Assembly (NCBI GenBank): GCA_037445115.1
Contig: JBBILC010000006.1
Location: 1 to 64,000, forward strand
DNA from: Trichothermofontia sp037445115
GTDB taxonomy: Bacteria > Cyanobacteriota > Cyanobacteriia > B231
Length of the DNA: 64,000 nucleotides
Direction: 5' to 3'
The notes under the pieces are model-generated. The model was not told where the DNA came from, did no database searches, and saw nothing but the letters and a program-made list of their open reading frames with translations. The position numbers and the translations under genes were made by a program. Positions 1 through 8,542 of this stretch are shown here, one piece after another. Within the stretch, counting starts at the first letter, position 1, and the number at the start of each line of letters is the position of its first letter.

Positions 1-89
1 ACCCCGCTCCCGGCAAATACACCGCCTGCGTCAAAGTTGTCGATACCTTCGGCTGCGACACCTCGATTACCGTAGAAGTGGAGGTGTAG
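1..89 (+). CDS. C-terminal end of a DNA methyltransferase, probably type III Mod (partial)
   Basis: Only the last 29 residues lie in the window, read in the frame starting at base 3 and ending at the TAG at 87-89. The peptide contains VKVVDTFGCDTS. I recognise this as the usual C-terminal beta-strand tail of site-specific DNA methyltransferases of the type III Mod class, where a VKVVDIFGNDT-like motif is common. The large helicase-nuclease downstream at 2441-6040 is the matching restriction-type subunit, which supports the reading. Identity rests on a very short stretch plus context; the bulk of the gene is outside the window. Confidence 0.55.
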   Translation, partial: PAPGKYTACVKVVDTFGCDTSITVEVEV

Positions 90-93
90 GGTT

Positions 94-510
94 ATGCCAG
101 CCAAGGATTTCTACCACGACTGGGTAAAAGAAGCACTCACCCAAGCAGGCTGGGTTGTTTCCCATGACCCACTCTCCTTCCGAATTGGCAAAATCGGCAT
201 CCACGTTGACCTGGGTCTAGAAAATTTGATTGGGGCTGAAAAGGAGCAGCAAAAAATAGCCGTTGAAATCAAAGGATTCATTAACGCCTCTAAAATTACA
301 GACTTTTATGCGGCTTTTGGGCAATACCTCCGCTACAAAGTTGCCCTCGCCCGCGCAGACCCCGATCGCACGCTTTATTTGGCAGTCCCTACGCCCATCT
401 ACAACTCCTTTTTCAGAGAAGTTCTGATTCAAGACGTTCTGAAAGAATATCCCGCGAAACTACTCATCTACAATCTATCAAACCAGGAGATGCGATTATG
501 GATAGGCTAA
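94..510 (+). CDS. xisH: XisH family protein, copy 1
   Basis: 138 residues, the usual XisH size. XisH and XisI were named as proteins controlling excision of the fdxN element in heterocystous cyanobacteria, but homologues occur in many strains with no such element. A core resembling the PD-(D/E)XK nuclease fold is visible: HVDLG near residues 38-42, then AVEIKGF near residues 56-62, matching a D...ExK arrangement. A conserved GQYLRY and DPDRTLYLAVP follow. The start lies 4 bases after the methyltransferase stop, and the 3' end overlaps xisI by 13 bases, so the pair is translationally coupled. Family is certain; nuclease activity is inference. Confidence 0.9.
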   Translation: MPAKDFYHDWVKEALTQAGWVVSHDPLSFRIGKIGIHVDLGLENLIGAEKEQQKIAVEIKGFINASKITDFYAAFGQYLRYKVALARADPDRTLYLAVPTPIYNSFFREVLIQDVLKEYPAKLLIYNLSNQEMRLWIG

Positions 511-830
511 ATCACTATCGTCAATGTATTCGTAATTTCCTCAACCACTACTCTCAGCTTTGGCAAGAGAATGGGGTTGAGAACCAAGTAATTTTTGATG
601 CAGAACACGATCATTATCTGCTTCTAAAAGTAGGGTGGATTGGCGATCAGAGAATTTACTATCCAATGTTCCATTTTGACATTAAGGACAACAAAATCTG
701 GGTTCAAGAGAATACCACAGATGTTGAACTTGACAAAGACCTTGAGGAAATGGGCATTTCCAAAAAAGAAATTGTGGTGGGCTTCCACCATCCCCGTATG
801 CGCGAATATTCTGACTTTGCGACTGCTTAA
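498..830 (+). CDS. xisI: XisI family protein, copy 1
   Basis: 110 residues, full length for XisI. Family marks are VIFDAEHDHYLLLKVGW near residues 33-49, the FHFDIKDNKIWVQ segment in the middle, and the C-terminal GFHHPRMREYSDFATA. It starts inside the 3' end of xisH, as in most xisHI pairs. XisI proteins almost always accompany XisH, so they probably act together, possibly as a nuclease and its partner. The biochemical role is not established. A second, diverged pair lies at 1695-2437. Confidence 0.9.
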   Translation: MDRLNHYRQCIRNFLNHYSQLWQENGVENQVIFDAEHDHYLLLKVGWIGDQRIYYPMFHFDIKDNKIWVQENTTDVELDKDLEEMGISKKEIVVGFHHPRMREYSDFATA

Positions 831-842
831 CTATTGAGATGA

Positions 843-998
843 ACAGGAGATCACACAACGCAACACGATGTTTTGGTCTATCGCTGTGCCCAAGAACCCG
901 ATCGCCTGCTGAAATCCGTTGATTCTCTCGATGGAAAAGATGTGATTCCTGGGTTCACGCTACCCGTCGCCGAACTGTTTCAAAAGCTCTCATTCTAG
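843..998 (+). pseudogene. C-terminal remnant of a Uma2-type (DUF820) endonuclease gene
   Basis: An open stretch of about 51 codons ends at the TAG at 996-998. It has no start codon with a ribosome binding site, and an in-frame TGA lies at 840-842. The translation contains HDVLVYRCAQEPD and DVIPGFTLPVAELF. The latter is the typical C-terminal signature of Uma2/DUF820 proteins, which are abundant in cyanobacteria. The rest of the gene is missing. It sits between xisI copy 1 and an intact Uma2 gene, so it marks deletion or replacement within this island. Confidence 0.6.
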
Positions 999-1006
999 GT
1001 TGGCTT

Positions 1007-1639
1007 ATGTACGCTGTCATCTCCCGTGAAAAAATCCAGCTTCCCCCCGGTAGCGTCATGCGCATGCCCGGCACCTGGCAAGACTACTGCACCCTACGCG
1101 ATAGTCGCAGCGATGGCTCCCTCCCCCGCATCAAGTATCGCAACGGAGAAATTTTGCTGATGAGTCCCCTACCCCGCCACGGGCGCGAAGCCCATCTCCT
1201 AGCCAGGATTGTGGAAATTATCCTGGATAGCGAAAATCGCAACTACGAAGCCTTTACCCCCATCACAATGGATATTCCCGAAGCAGGGGGCATCGAACCC
1301 GACTACTGCTTCTACATTGACAACTGGCAGGCAGCCCTCGGCAAAGACCGCATCAATTGGCAGAGTGATCCGCCCCCGGATCTGGTGATTGAAATTGACG
1401 TGACTACCTATACCGCTGCCGAAGATTATGCCCCCTACGGTGTCTCTGAAGTCTGGCTATTCAAAAATAGCAATCTAAAGATGTATGCCCTGCAAGGGGA
1501 AACCTATGAACTGCAAACCCGCAGTCGCTATTTCCCAGGGATAGATTTGCCTGAACTCATCGCTCAAGTGTTAGCCGCCGCCGCTGAGCAAGGCACAGGC
1601 GTTGCGCTCCGCAATTTGCGCCAACAATTGATGCGCTAA
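1007..1639 (+). CDS. Uma2 family endonuclease (DUF820)
   Basis: 210 residues. Family motifs are the early YEL/IKYRNGEILLMSP-type strand, then GIEPDYCFYI near residue 105 and PPPDLVIEIDVT near residue 124, with YGVSEVWLF behind it. Together these form the PD-(D/E)XK-like core of the Uma2 family. Members are very numerous in cyanobacteria and their substrate is unknown. The ATG at 1007 follows the remnant stop by 8 bases. The gene lies between two xisHI pairs in the gap between the methyltransferase and the restriction subunit, and so is probably part of an insertion hotspot. Confidence 0.8.
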   Translation: MYAVISREKIQLPPGSVMRMPGTWQDYCTLRDSRSDGSLPRIKYRNGEILLMSPLPRHGREAHLLARIVEIILDSENRNYEAFTPITMDIPEAGGIEPDYCFYIDNWQAALGKDRINWQSDPPPDLVIEIDVTTYTAAEDYAPYGVSEVWLFKNSNLKMYALQGETYELQTRSRYFPGIDLPELIAQVLAAAAEQGTGVALRNLRQQLMR

Positions 1640-1694
1640 TGTTGAGCTAACCTCTGCGATACCTTGATCACTGCAAATGCAGAGCTTTAGAACT

Positions 1695-2132
1695 ATGTCT
1701 CGCAAAGATCAATTTCACAAAGCCGTTAAACATGCCCTTGAAAAGGAAGGTTGGTTGATTACCCATGATCCATTCACCATTCAGATTACTGAGACTGTCC
1801 GACTGAAAATTGATTTGGGAGCAGAAGCAACGATCGCGGCTCAACGAGATCAGGAAAAAATCGCTGTTGAAATTAAGAGCTTCATAACAGACTCAGAGAT
1901 TAGTGAATTTCATACAGCTTTAGGACAGTATCTCAACTACCAGCAAGCCCTCGAAGAAGAAGATCCCGATCGCACGTTATACCTTGCTATACCCCTAGAA
2001 ACCTATAACGATTTCTTTCAAATTTCCTTTGTTCAAACTTCTCTAAAACGCCATGCCGTGAATGTTATTATTTACGATCCAATTCAGGAGGAAATCAAAA
2101 AATGGAAAAGCTACAAAAATATCGACAAATAA
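1695..2132 (+). CDS. xisH: XisH family protein, copy 2
   Basis: 145 residues from the ATG at 1695. An in-frame ATG at 1677 would add six residues, but the MSRKDQFH start aligns with MPAKDFYH of copy 1. KIDLGAE near residue 38 and KIAVEIKSF near residue 57 give the same D...ExK pattern as copy 1, followed by GQYLNY and DPDRTLYLAIP. Copies 1 and 2 align over their length but differ at about half the positions by eye. They are old paralogues or independent acquisitions, not a fresh duplication. It overlaps the next gene by 31 bases. Confidence 0.9.
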   Translation: MSRKDQFHKAVKHALEKEGWLITHDPFTIQITETVRLKIDLGAEATIAAQRDQEKIAVEIKSFITDSEISEFHTALGQYLNYQQALEEEDPDRTLYLAIPLETYNDFFQISFVQTSLKRHAVNVIIYDPIQEEIKKWKSYKNIDK

Positions 2133-2437
2133 TTTGTGAGATCCTGACTGAACAGGCTCATCCCTATGCTTTGTCCAACGACGTATCAACTGCAATTATT
2201 TGCGACACTGAACATGATCACTACCAACTGAGCTATATCGGTTGGCAAGATCAGAAACGGATTTTTAATGTCATCCTACATTTTGATATTAAAGATGGCA
2301 AAGTTTGGATTCAACACAATGGAACGGAGACCGCGATCGCCCAGGTTCTCACTGAAAAAGGGATTGCTCCCAATGATATTGTACTGGGTTTTCACTCTCC
2401 CTTCAAACGCCAATTCAGTGGATATGCAACGGCCTAA
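2102..2437 (+). CDS. xisI: XisI family protein, copy 2
   Basis: 111 residues. It shares with copy 1 the IICDTEHDHYQLSYIGW block, the LHFDIKDGKVWIQHNGT block and the C-terminal GFHSPFKRQFSGYATA. It starts 31 bases before the end of xisH copy 2, so the two are translationally coupled. It stops 3 bases before the ATG of the restriction-type helicase, which places the pair in the same transcription unit. Its likely role is as partner of XisH; function is not established. Confidence 0.9.
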   Translation: MEKLQKYRQIICEILTEQAHPYALSNDVSTAIICDTEHDHYQLSYIGWQDQKRIFNVILHFDIKDGKVWIQHNGTETAIAQVLTEKGIAPNDIVLGFHSPFKRQFSGYATA

Positions 2438-2440
2438 CCT

Positions 2441-5400
2441 ATGACTTCAACCCCTCTCAATCCCACCGTTCTCGAACCCCTGTTTGCTCCTTGGGCAGAA
2501 CCCAACGCCCATCGCGTTCGGGCAGAAAAGTCTGGCGACCCCGCCGTGGTCAAGCAAGGACGCAGAGCCTCTGCGATCGATGTGGTGAATAACCTGCGAT
2601 CGGCGGTGCGCGAGTGGCGAGAAGCCTTCTACATCGGAGCCAGCGACACCACAATTCAACTGCTGAATCACTGGTTCAACCGCGCCCACCGCCAAACTAC
2701 CCCCGATGGTGAAGACTTTGAGTTTCGCTACTACTTCTGCCAGCGAGAGGCAGTGGAAACCCTGATCTACCTCAAGGAAGTGCGACGGATCGAATGCCTG
2801 TCGCAAATCATTGCCGACTTTGGCGGCGTGAATGCGGAATTGCAAGCCTTGGGCATCACCGAAGAGGAAGATGCCTGGAGTCGTTATGCGTTCAAACTGG
2901 CAACTGGGGCGGGCAAAACCAAAGTCATGAGCCTGTGCATCGTCTGGAGCTATTTCCACGCCCTGCGGGAATCCGATTCAGAGATGGCGCGGCATTTCGT
3001 CGTGATTGCCCCCAACCTCACCGTCTACGAACGCCTCAAAGAGGACTTTGGCAACGGGCGCGTGTTTGACGCAGACCCCCTGATTCCCCCCGAATGGCGC
3101 GGCGACTGGAACCTGTCGGTGGTGCTGCAAGACGAAGCCAGCGGAGCCGCTACGGGTGGCACCCTGTATCTAACGAATATTCATCGCCTCTACGACAACT
3201 CGAAACGCAAGCAGAAAGCAGAGGACGATAATTACGCCTGGATGGGGCCGGTGGTCTCCAAAACCAAAGCCTTGGATACCGGAGCCGCCCTGCGGGATAG
3301 AATCACCGCCCACCGTCGCGTTATGGTCCTCAACGACGAAGCCCACCATGTTTGGGACGCTGGCTCTGCCTGGAACGAAGCCATTCGCACCCTGCACGAA
3401 ACCATCCTGGCTCGCAGCGGTTGCAAATTGGTGGCCCAACTGGATTTTTCCGCCACCCCCAAAGACAACAAAGGGCAACTGTTCAAACACATTGTCTGCG
3501 ATACGCCCCTGGGGGAAGCAGTGGATGCTGGGATTGTCAAAACCCCGCTGATTGGCCAAGCCAGCCGCAAGTTAGTCGAACAAGCCGACGACAACGCCGC
3601 CTACCGCTGGGAACAGCATTTACTCTTGGGCTACGAACGCTGGAAAGCCAGCCAAGCCGAATGGCAAGCCAGCGGCAAAAAGCCTCTCCTGTTCATCATG
3701 TGCGACGATACCGATGCCGCCGATCAAATCACCCAACGCTTCAACACTGACCCCTTGTTTGAGCAACTCAACGGCAAAACCATTAACCTACACACCAACC
3801 TCAAGGGCAAGCTCAAGAAAGTCGGACGGGGCAAAGAGGCGCGGTATGAATTTGTCGAAGACGAAAAAGCTATCAGTGATGATGACCTAAAGGCATTGCG
3901 AAAACTTAGCCGCGAACTAGACAGCAACACCAGCCCCTATTTCTGTATTGTTTCCGTTTTAATGCTGCGAGAAGGTTGGGACGTGCGCAATGTGACGACG
4001 ATCGTCCCCCTGCGTCCCTACAGTTCCAAAGCCAACATTCTGCCCGAACAAACCCTGGGTCGGGGCCTGCGCCGTATGACTCCCCCCGGTCAAGCCAACG
4101 AACTGGTGACGGTGGTGGAACATCCCGCCTTTGCCAGCCTCTATCAGCAAGAACTGGCCCAGGAAGGCTTGCCGCTGGAAATTGTGGAACTCGATCGCGT
4201 TCCCGCCACCACGATTTCGATCTTCCCCGATGAAGTCCATAAAGATGTGAATGCCCTGAATATCCAAATTCCCACCCTTTCTGCTGGCTTGCGGATTGTG
4301 CCCAGGCTGGAAGGCTTGACGATTCAGGATGTGAAAAAGGCGTTTAAGCAATTTCGGCGGTTGCCCCTTGCCCCCTCATCCCCCCAGCCCCCTTCTCCCA
4401 GGGCGGGAGAAGGGGGAGAAGAGTATGCTTCAGATCATGGTTCGGCTCCCCTCTCCTCACCTGGGAGAGGGGCTGGGGGTGAGGGCAAGAATGTCATCGA
4501 GTATGAGGGGCGGCATCTGTTTACGGGGGAAGTCGTCGAAAAGATGCAGTTGAATCTGCCACTGCTGGAGTCGGGCATTGGCGCAGTTTCCTACTATGTC
4601 AAGCAACTGGAAACGATTTGTAAATTGCGGGGACTCCATCCTATCCTCGCGCCCCTGATCCAGACTTTTCTGGAAGAGATTCTCTTTGAGCAGAAAACCA
4701 CCCTGTTTGATCCGGCTCTGGTAGCTCGATTAGCCGACTCTGACGTGGGGGAACACCTACGAGCCGTGTTTGTCCCCCTCATTCGCAGCCGCACCACCAC
4801 TACCGAAGAACGGCTAATGGTTGAACCCCCCAAATCCCTGAATGCCTGGAAACCCTTTCAAGTTACCTTGAGCGAACGCCGTCCTGCCTTGGAAGCGGCA
4901 AAGACCCTGTTTAATCTCGTCACCTGTAACCGGGAGTTAGAAGTGGCCGTCGCGAAGTTTTGCGATCGCGCCCCCGATGTCGCTGCCTTTGCCAAAAATG
5001 CCGGATCGCAGTGTTTGCGAGTAGATTATCTGGCAAATGGAGACAGACTCGCCTTCTACACCCCCGATTTCTTTGTCCGCACCCTTGATGGTCACTACTA
5101 CCTGGTGGAAACCAAAGGGCGCGAAGATCGGGATGTACCCTTGAAAGCCAAAGCCGCGATCGCCTGGTGCGAGGCAGCTAGTCGCCCTCATCCCCCTAAC
5201 CCCCTTCTCCCAGAACGGGAGAAGGGGGAACCAAACCCTCTTACTCCCCTCTCCCAGCTTGGGAGAGGGGCTGGGGGTGAGGGAGTCCAATGGCACTATC
5301 TCTACATCCCCCAAGGCGTGTTTGAACGCATGGCAGGCGATACCATTGCCGAACTGGCCCGCGCCTGTGCCCCCGCCTTACAAAACTTGCTGCAATCTGA

Positions 5401-6040
5401 GGAATTCCAAGACTTGCCCCTGTTTGTAAATTTGGGGCAATCCGACGAAGAAGTTGCTACTGTGGATAGCCTGATTGCTCCAGCCATTCTCAATGCGCTG
5501 CCTTCCCGCTATCGCCGCGCTGCCGATCAAGCCGTCATGCTCTACCGCTTCTTCGAGAACAAAGAGGGCATGAATTATGCACCTGTTTTTACTGCCCTGT
5601 TGGGTTCGATCGATGAAGTGGCAAAAGGCTTCCTGGTACGGCGACTGCAACCAGAGATGCCTGCTACCGTGGATGACCAAAAAGCCTGGTTCGCTCCCTA
5701 CCTGGGCGGCGTAGACCGCAAATCAGAGGACTATTACCGCAAACTGGCCCAAAATCTGAAACGGACGCTGGTGTTCAACAATGGACTGTCGCTGATCGGC
5801 TTGCTGCGATCGTGTTTAGACTACGCTCTCAATGACACCACAAAAATAGGGGGGGTATTTGAGACGCTGCAAACTCAGTTGCGGTTTCAGGGTGGACGTA
5901 AGTTTTTGGAAACCGTGACCCGCATCAATGATTTTCGGAACACCTACATCGCCCACCAGGAACAGGAGTTGATTGATAAAAACCTGGCTGAGCAGGAACT
6001 CAAGATCTGGATCGAGGCATTGCACACGATCGGAAAGTAA
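2441..6040 (+). CDS. DEAD/DEAH helicase-nuclease, type III restriction (Res-like) subunit with repeat-derived inserts
   Basis: 1199 residues. The superfamily 2 helicase core shows a Walker A LATGAGKTKVM near residue 155, NDEAHHVW near 297, DFSATPKDN near 340, REGWDVRNV near 510 and TLGRGLRRM near 540. A PD-(D/E)XK nuclease follows, with YTPDFFVRTLDG near 873 and YYLVETKGRED near 888. This order matches Res-type subunits of large restriction systems, and the methyltransferase tail at 1-89 is the likely partner. Two proline- and glycine-rich segments, near residues 645-682 and 915-948, are encoded by inverted-repeat elements yet keep the frame open. The C-terminal quarter (after residue 1040) is helical and unassigned; it may bind a partner or recognise DNA. 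Confidence 0.85.
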   Translation: MTSTPLNPTVLEPLFAPWAEPNAHRVRAEKSGDPAVVKQGRRASAIDVVNNLRSAVREWREAFYIGASDTTIQLLNHWFNRAHRQTTPDGEDFEFRYYFCQREAVETLIYLKEVRRIECLSQIIADFGGVNAELQALGITEEEDAWSRYAFKLATGAGKTKVMSLCIVWSYFHALRESDSEMARHFVVIAPNLTVYERLKEDFGNGRVFDADPLIPPEWRGDWNLSVVLQDEASGAATGGTLYLTNIHRLYDNSKRKQKAEDDNYAWMGPVVSKTKALDTGAALRDRITAHRRVMVLNDEAHHVWDAGSAWNEAIRTLHETILARSGCKLVAQLDFSATPKDNKGQLFKHIVCDTPLGEAVDAGIVKTPLIGQASRKLVEQADDNAAYRWEQHLLLGYERWKASQAEWQASGKKPLLFIMCDDTDAADQITQRFNTDPLFEQLNGKTINLHTNLKGKLKKVGRGKEARYEFVEDEKAISDDDLKALRKLSRELDSNTSPYFCIVSVLMLREGWDVRNVTTIVPLRPYSSKANILPEQTLGRGLRRMTPPGQANELVTVVEHPAFASLYQQELAQEGLPLEIVELDRVPATTISIFPDEVHKDVNALNIQIPTLSAGLRIVPRLEGLTIQDVKKAFKQFRRLPLAPSSPQPPSPRAGEGGEEYASDHGSAPLSSPGRGAGGEGKNVIEYEGRHLFTGEVVEKMQLNLPLLESGIGAVSYYVKQLETICKLRGLHPILAPLIQTFLEEILFEQKTTLFDPALVARLADSDVGEHLRAVFVPLIRSRTTTTEERLMVEPPKSLNAWKPFQVTLSERRPALEAAKTLFNLVTCNRELEVAVAKFCDRAPDVAAFAKNAGSQCLRVDYLANGDRLAFYTPDFFVRTLDGHYYLVETKGREDRDVPLKAKAAIAWCEAASRPHPPNPLLPEREKGEPNPLTPLSQLGRGAGGEGVQWHYLYIPQGVFERMAGDTIAELARACAPALQNLLQSEEFQDLPLFVNLGQSDEEVATVDSLIAPAILNALPSRYRRAADQAVMLYRFFENKEGMNYAPVFTALLGSIDEVAKGFLVRRLQPEMPATVDDQKAWFAPYLGGVDRKSEDYYRKLAQNLKRTLVFNNGLSLIGLLRSCLDYALNDTTKIGGVFETLQTQLRFQGGRKFLETVTRINDFRNTYIAHQEQELIDKNLAEQELKIWIEALHTIGK
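4373..4485. repeat. Inverted-repeat element inside the restriction gene, copy 1
   Basis: A C-rich to G-rich imperfect palindrome begins CCCTCATCC and ends GGGGGTGAGGG. Internal arms are CCCTTCTCCCAGGG / GGAGAAGGGG and CTCCTCACCTGGGAGAGG. It encodes a low-complexity segment (APSSPQPPSPRAGEGG...) absent from what I know of this protein family. The flanks CTTGCCC and GGCAAG are themselves inverted. It is homologous to 5185-5283 and to the core of the element at 14079-14234. Confidence 0.75.
5185..5283. repeat. Inverted-repeat element inside the restriction gene, copy 2
   Basis: About 99 bases beginning CCCTCATCCCCCTAACCCCC and ending GGGGCTGGGGGTGAGGG, with palindromic arms CCCTTCTCCCAGAACGGGAG and CTCTCCCAGCTTGGGAGAG. 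It is read as PHPPNPLLPEREKGE and then LSQLGRGAGGEG. The first half is read in a different frame from copy 1, the second half in the same frame. It sits directly after the predicted nuclease motif. Length near a multiple of three keeps the gene open. Confidence 0.75.
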
Positions 6041-6206
6041 ACAAAATGTACTGGCCAAGCGAGATAACAAATCGTTGGCGTAGCCTCGACCTAGGAGTTT
6101 GGAGCCGACCGCCGAAAGGTGATCTGTAGGCATCAAAAGTGATCTGCGGCGGCTCATCTTGAGGTGTTGCAGGCTAAAGTCTGAACTACAAACGTTGCTT
6201 AGTTAA

Positions 6207-7250
6207 TTAGGCGCTGCACTCGGTAGTGGCGAGGCGATCTGCGGGTAGGTGGTCGCGTCCGTGGGGAGCCGTGAGGACAGTCAGATCCGGTCCTACTGGG
6301 ATAAGACCACCCGGATTCAGGGGAAACAGGTTACCGTAGTAGTCCCGTTTGATGATGTCAAGCTGACAGGTGTCGGCAATACCGGGTAGTTGGTAGAGTT
6401 CACGCAGGTAACCACTTAGGTGGGGGTAGTCCTGGATACGGCGTTGGTTGCACTTGAACAAACCATAGTAAACAATATCAAACCGGATCAGGGTTGTGAA
6501 CAAACGCACATCAGCGAGGGTCAGACGATCGCCACAGAGGTAACGTTGCACTGCCAGGGTGGATTCAATCGCATCAAGGGTTGTGAAGAGTGTTTGGCAG
6601 GCTTGCGCGTAGGCCGTTTGGGTTTGGGCAAAACCGCAGCGGTAGACCCCATTATTCACGTCCGTGTAGATGCGCTCGTTCCAATCATCGATCGCCGCCT
6701 TTAGATCAGTAGGATACAAATCAAGCGCAGGGTTACGGGCAAAGGCATTGAACTCAGCATTGAGACTCACGATAATCTCAGCGCTTTCGTTGTTCACGAT
6801 CGTCCCCGTCTGTGCATCCCAGAGAACGGGAACCGTGTAGCGTCCGTTGTAGCCCGGTTGGGCTTTTTGGTAGAGATCCGGCAACGTTTGACAACCGTGT
6901 TCGGGTTGAGTAAGCACCCACATCCCTGTATGCGGAGAAGGTTCAACGATGACGATCGCGATCGTCGCTTCCAAGCCCTTCAGGGCACGCACAACCAAGG
7001 TTCGATGCGCCCACGGACAGCCCCACCCGACAAACAACTGATAGCGGCCCACCGCTGGCGGATAGGCAGCCCCCGCTTGGGACGAAATCATCTGACGAAA
7101 TTGGCTAGCCGGTCGCAGGTACTCTCCCGCCGCATTACGGGGAGCCATTTGGGCCATCATCGTCTGCCACATCGTCGTCCAGACAAATTTCCCTAATTTG
7201 ATCACCGTACCGGGAGGCAGCGATCGCCCCAAGCTCAGTTTGTTTTTCAC
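6207..7250 (-). CDS. Glutathione S-transferase family protein, glutathionyl-hydroquinone reductase type
   Basis: 347 residues. The thioredoxin-like domain carries VGWGCPWAHRT with the predicted catalytic cysteine at residue 78, and YTVPVLWD and NNES further on, all typical of the Xi-class or glutathionyl-hydroquinone reductases. The C-terminal half is the all-helical GST domain, with RLTLADVRLFTTLIRFD near residue 245. These enzymes reduce glutathionylated quinones in the cytosol, which would suit detoxification in a photosynthetic cell. It is transcribed away from the restriction gene and appears to be a stand-alone gene. Confidence 0.85.
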   Translation of the reverse strand: MKNKLSLGRSLPPGTVIKLGKFVWTTMWQTMMAQMAPRNAAGEYLRPASQFRQMISSQAGAAYPPAVGRYQLFVGWGCPWAHRTLVVRALKGLEATIAIVIVEPSPHTGMWVLTQPEHGCQTLPDLYQKAQPGYNGRYTVPVLWDAQTGTIVNNESAEIIVSLNAEFNAFARNPALDLYPTDLKAAIDDWNERIYTDVNNGVYRCGFAQTQTAYAQACQTLFTTLDAIESTLAVQRYLCGDRLTLADVRLFTTLIRFDIVYYGLFKCNQRRIQDYPHLSGYLRELYQLPGIADTCQLDIIKRDYYGNLFPLNPGGLIPVGPDLTVLTAPHGRDHLPADRLATTECSA

Positions 7251-7271
7251 CCTGTACCTCTCACGCTGGCA

Positions 7272-7298
7272 AATTCAAAATTCAAAATTCAAAATTCT
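7272..7298. repeat. Short tandem heptanucleotide repeat (AATTCAA), copy 1
   Basis: About four tandem copies of a 7-base unit, seen on the other strand as TTGAATT/TTTTGAA, lie in the gap between the GST gene and the small membrane protein gene. This is one of five occurrences in the window (also 18443, 20141, 22421 and 29811). Such heptamer repeats are common between cyanobacterial genes. Confidence 0.8.
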
Positions 7299-7717
7299 TC
7301 CCCCTGTGTCTGACCAAATGTCCAACGCCAGAGGGGATGGCTGGGTCCCTGTTGGTGAATGCGTTGGACCCGGCGCAGGAGTCGCTGCCGTTCCCGATCG
7401 CTGATGCCCAAGAGGGCGTGTTGCGATTGCCAGAGTAGGGCCGAGAGCAGACTGGCCAAACATAGGGCTAAACCCAGGGTCGGCATGGGATTAAAGGCCA
7501 GTCCGTAGCGTAGCGCTGACCAGGTGAAATAGTCGAACCAAAGGGTAACTTCCGATCGCAGAGCATACAGGCTGAGGGGGGCTAGACCGAGCCACAGGAC
7601 AATTACCGCCAGCCACCGTCCCCACAGAATGAGTTGATGAAGCCGTTGGATTGCCACCTCGAATTGGGGAGCAAGGTCCGCGATCGGGGCACTGGATTCG
7701 GGCTGGGACTTACTCAT
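7289..7717 (-). CDS. Small membrane protein of unknown function
   Basis: 142 residues. The N-terminal 25 residues are polar. Two or three hydrophobic segments follow, near residues 30-50 (LAVIVLWLGLAPLSLYAL) and 78-98 (TLGLALCLASLLSALLW), and then a basic tail with ERQRLLRRVQRIHQ. I do not recognise a named family. It lies 15 bases downstream of cobS on the same strand and is probably cotranscribed with it. A role in cobalamin metabolism is not supported by the sequence alone. The C-terminal end overlaps the heptamer repeat. Confidence 0.6.
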   Translation of the reverse strand: MSKSQPESSAPIADLAPQFEVAIQRLHQLILWGRWLAVIVLWLGLAPLSLYALRSEVTLWFDYFTWSALRYGLAFNPMPTLGLALCLASLLSALLWQSQHALLGISDRERQRLLRRVQRIHQQGPSHPLWRWTFGQTQGEEF

Positions 7718-7732
7718 GCCGGGTACGGCTGC

Positions 7733-8530
7733 TTAAACAACGGTTGTTCCTAAAATCAGGGTAACTAAAACCAGCGAGAAGGTCTCGGTCCACTCAACCA
7801 CTGCCCCATAGGTGTCGCCCGTCTGTCCCCCTAATTGTTGATTAAACCAAACCCCAGTCAGGATCGCAGGCAGTAAACCGACTGTGCTCAGGGCGAACCC
7901 GGTCAGCATAACCGATAAAAATAAGTCTGGGCTAAGCGACTGTCCTGTCGAGATCAGGTGGACAAAGCTACCCAAACCCGCCAGTAGCACCAACAGGAGA
8001 CCCGTGGGGAGCAGTTCCCAGGGGGATTGGATCGCCGCTTTGTGGAAGGCCCCTTTGCCCGTGGGGCGCAGGTAGGGATAGCGCACGATCGCCAGCAGTT
8101 GCCCCCACCGTCCCCAAGCGGGCACCAGGAGCAGGGCTAACCAACGTCCTTGGGTTAAATCAGTCAGCGCCGCCACCTTGAGGAGGACGATCACCACCGC
8201 CGCCATCACCCCAAAAGCGCCTGTGACACTATCCCGCATGACCGTTAACCGACGATCGGGATCAGGAACGGCTAACCCATCTGCCGTATCAATCGCACCA
8301 TCCAAATGTAACCCCCCCGTGAGGGCCAGCCAGCTAACCACTAGGACGGCACTGCGCGTCAGAACGGGCATTCCCAGCAGGGATAGCCCCCCATCGGCGG
8401 CCACCAAAATGCTACCGATGAGTAAACCCACTAGGGGAGCCAAACGGGCAACCCCCTGGAAGTCTAACGGCCATGTGCTGGGGATGGGGAGACAGGTATA
8501 AAAGGCGATCGCAGCGACAAAACGCAGCAT
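7733..8530 (-). CDS. cobS: Adenosylcobinamide-GDP ribazoletransferase
   Basis: 265 residues. This integral membrane enzyme joins adenosylcobinamide-GDP to alpha-ribazole, the last step of the nucleotide-loop pathway to cobalamin. Family marks are LTGGLHLDGAIDTADGL near residue 70, then DRRLTVMRDSVTGAFG, GRWGQLLAIVRYPYLR and the C-terminal GQTGDTYGAVVEWTE. Several hydrophobic helices are visible. A dispersed repeat separates its start from groL. No other cobalamin gene is adjacent, but a chelatase-like protein with a histidine tail lies about 3 kb away. Confidence 0.93.
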   Translation of the reverse strand: MLRFVAAIAFYTCLPIPSTWPLDFQGVARLAPLVGLLIGSILVAADGGLSLLGMPVLTRSAVLVVSWLALTGGLHLDGAIDTADGLAVPDPDRRLTVMRDSVTGAFGVMAAVVIVLLKVAALTDLTQGRWLALLLVPAWGRWGQLLAIVRYPYLRPTGKGAFHKAAIQSPWELLPTGLLLVLLAGLGSFVHLISTGQSLSPDLFLSVMLTGFALSTVGLLPAILTGVWFNQQLGGQTGDTYGAVVEWTETFSLVLVTLILGTTVV

Positions 8531-8542
8531 GGTTAATTGCAG

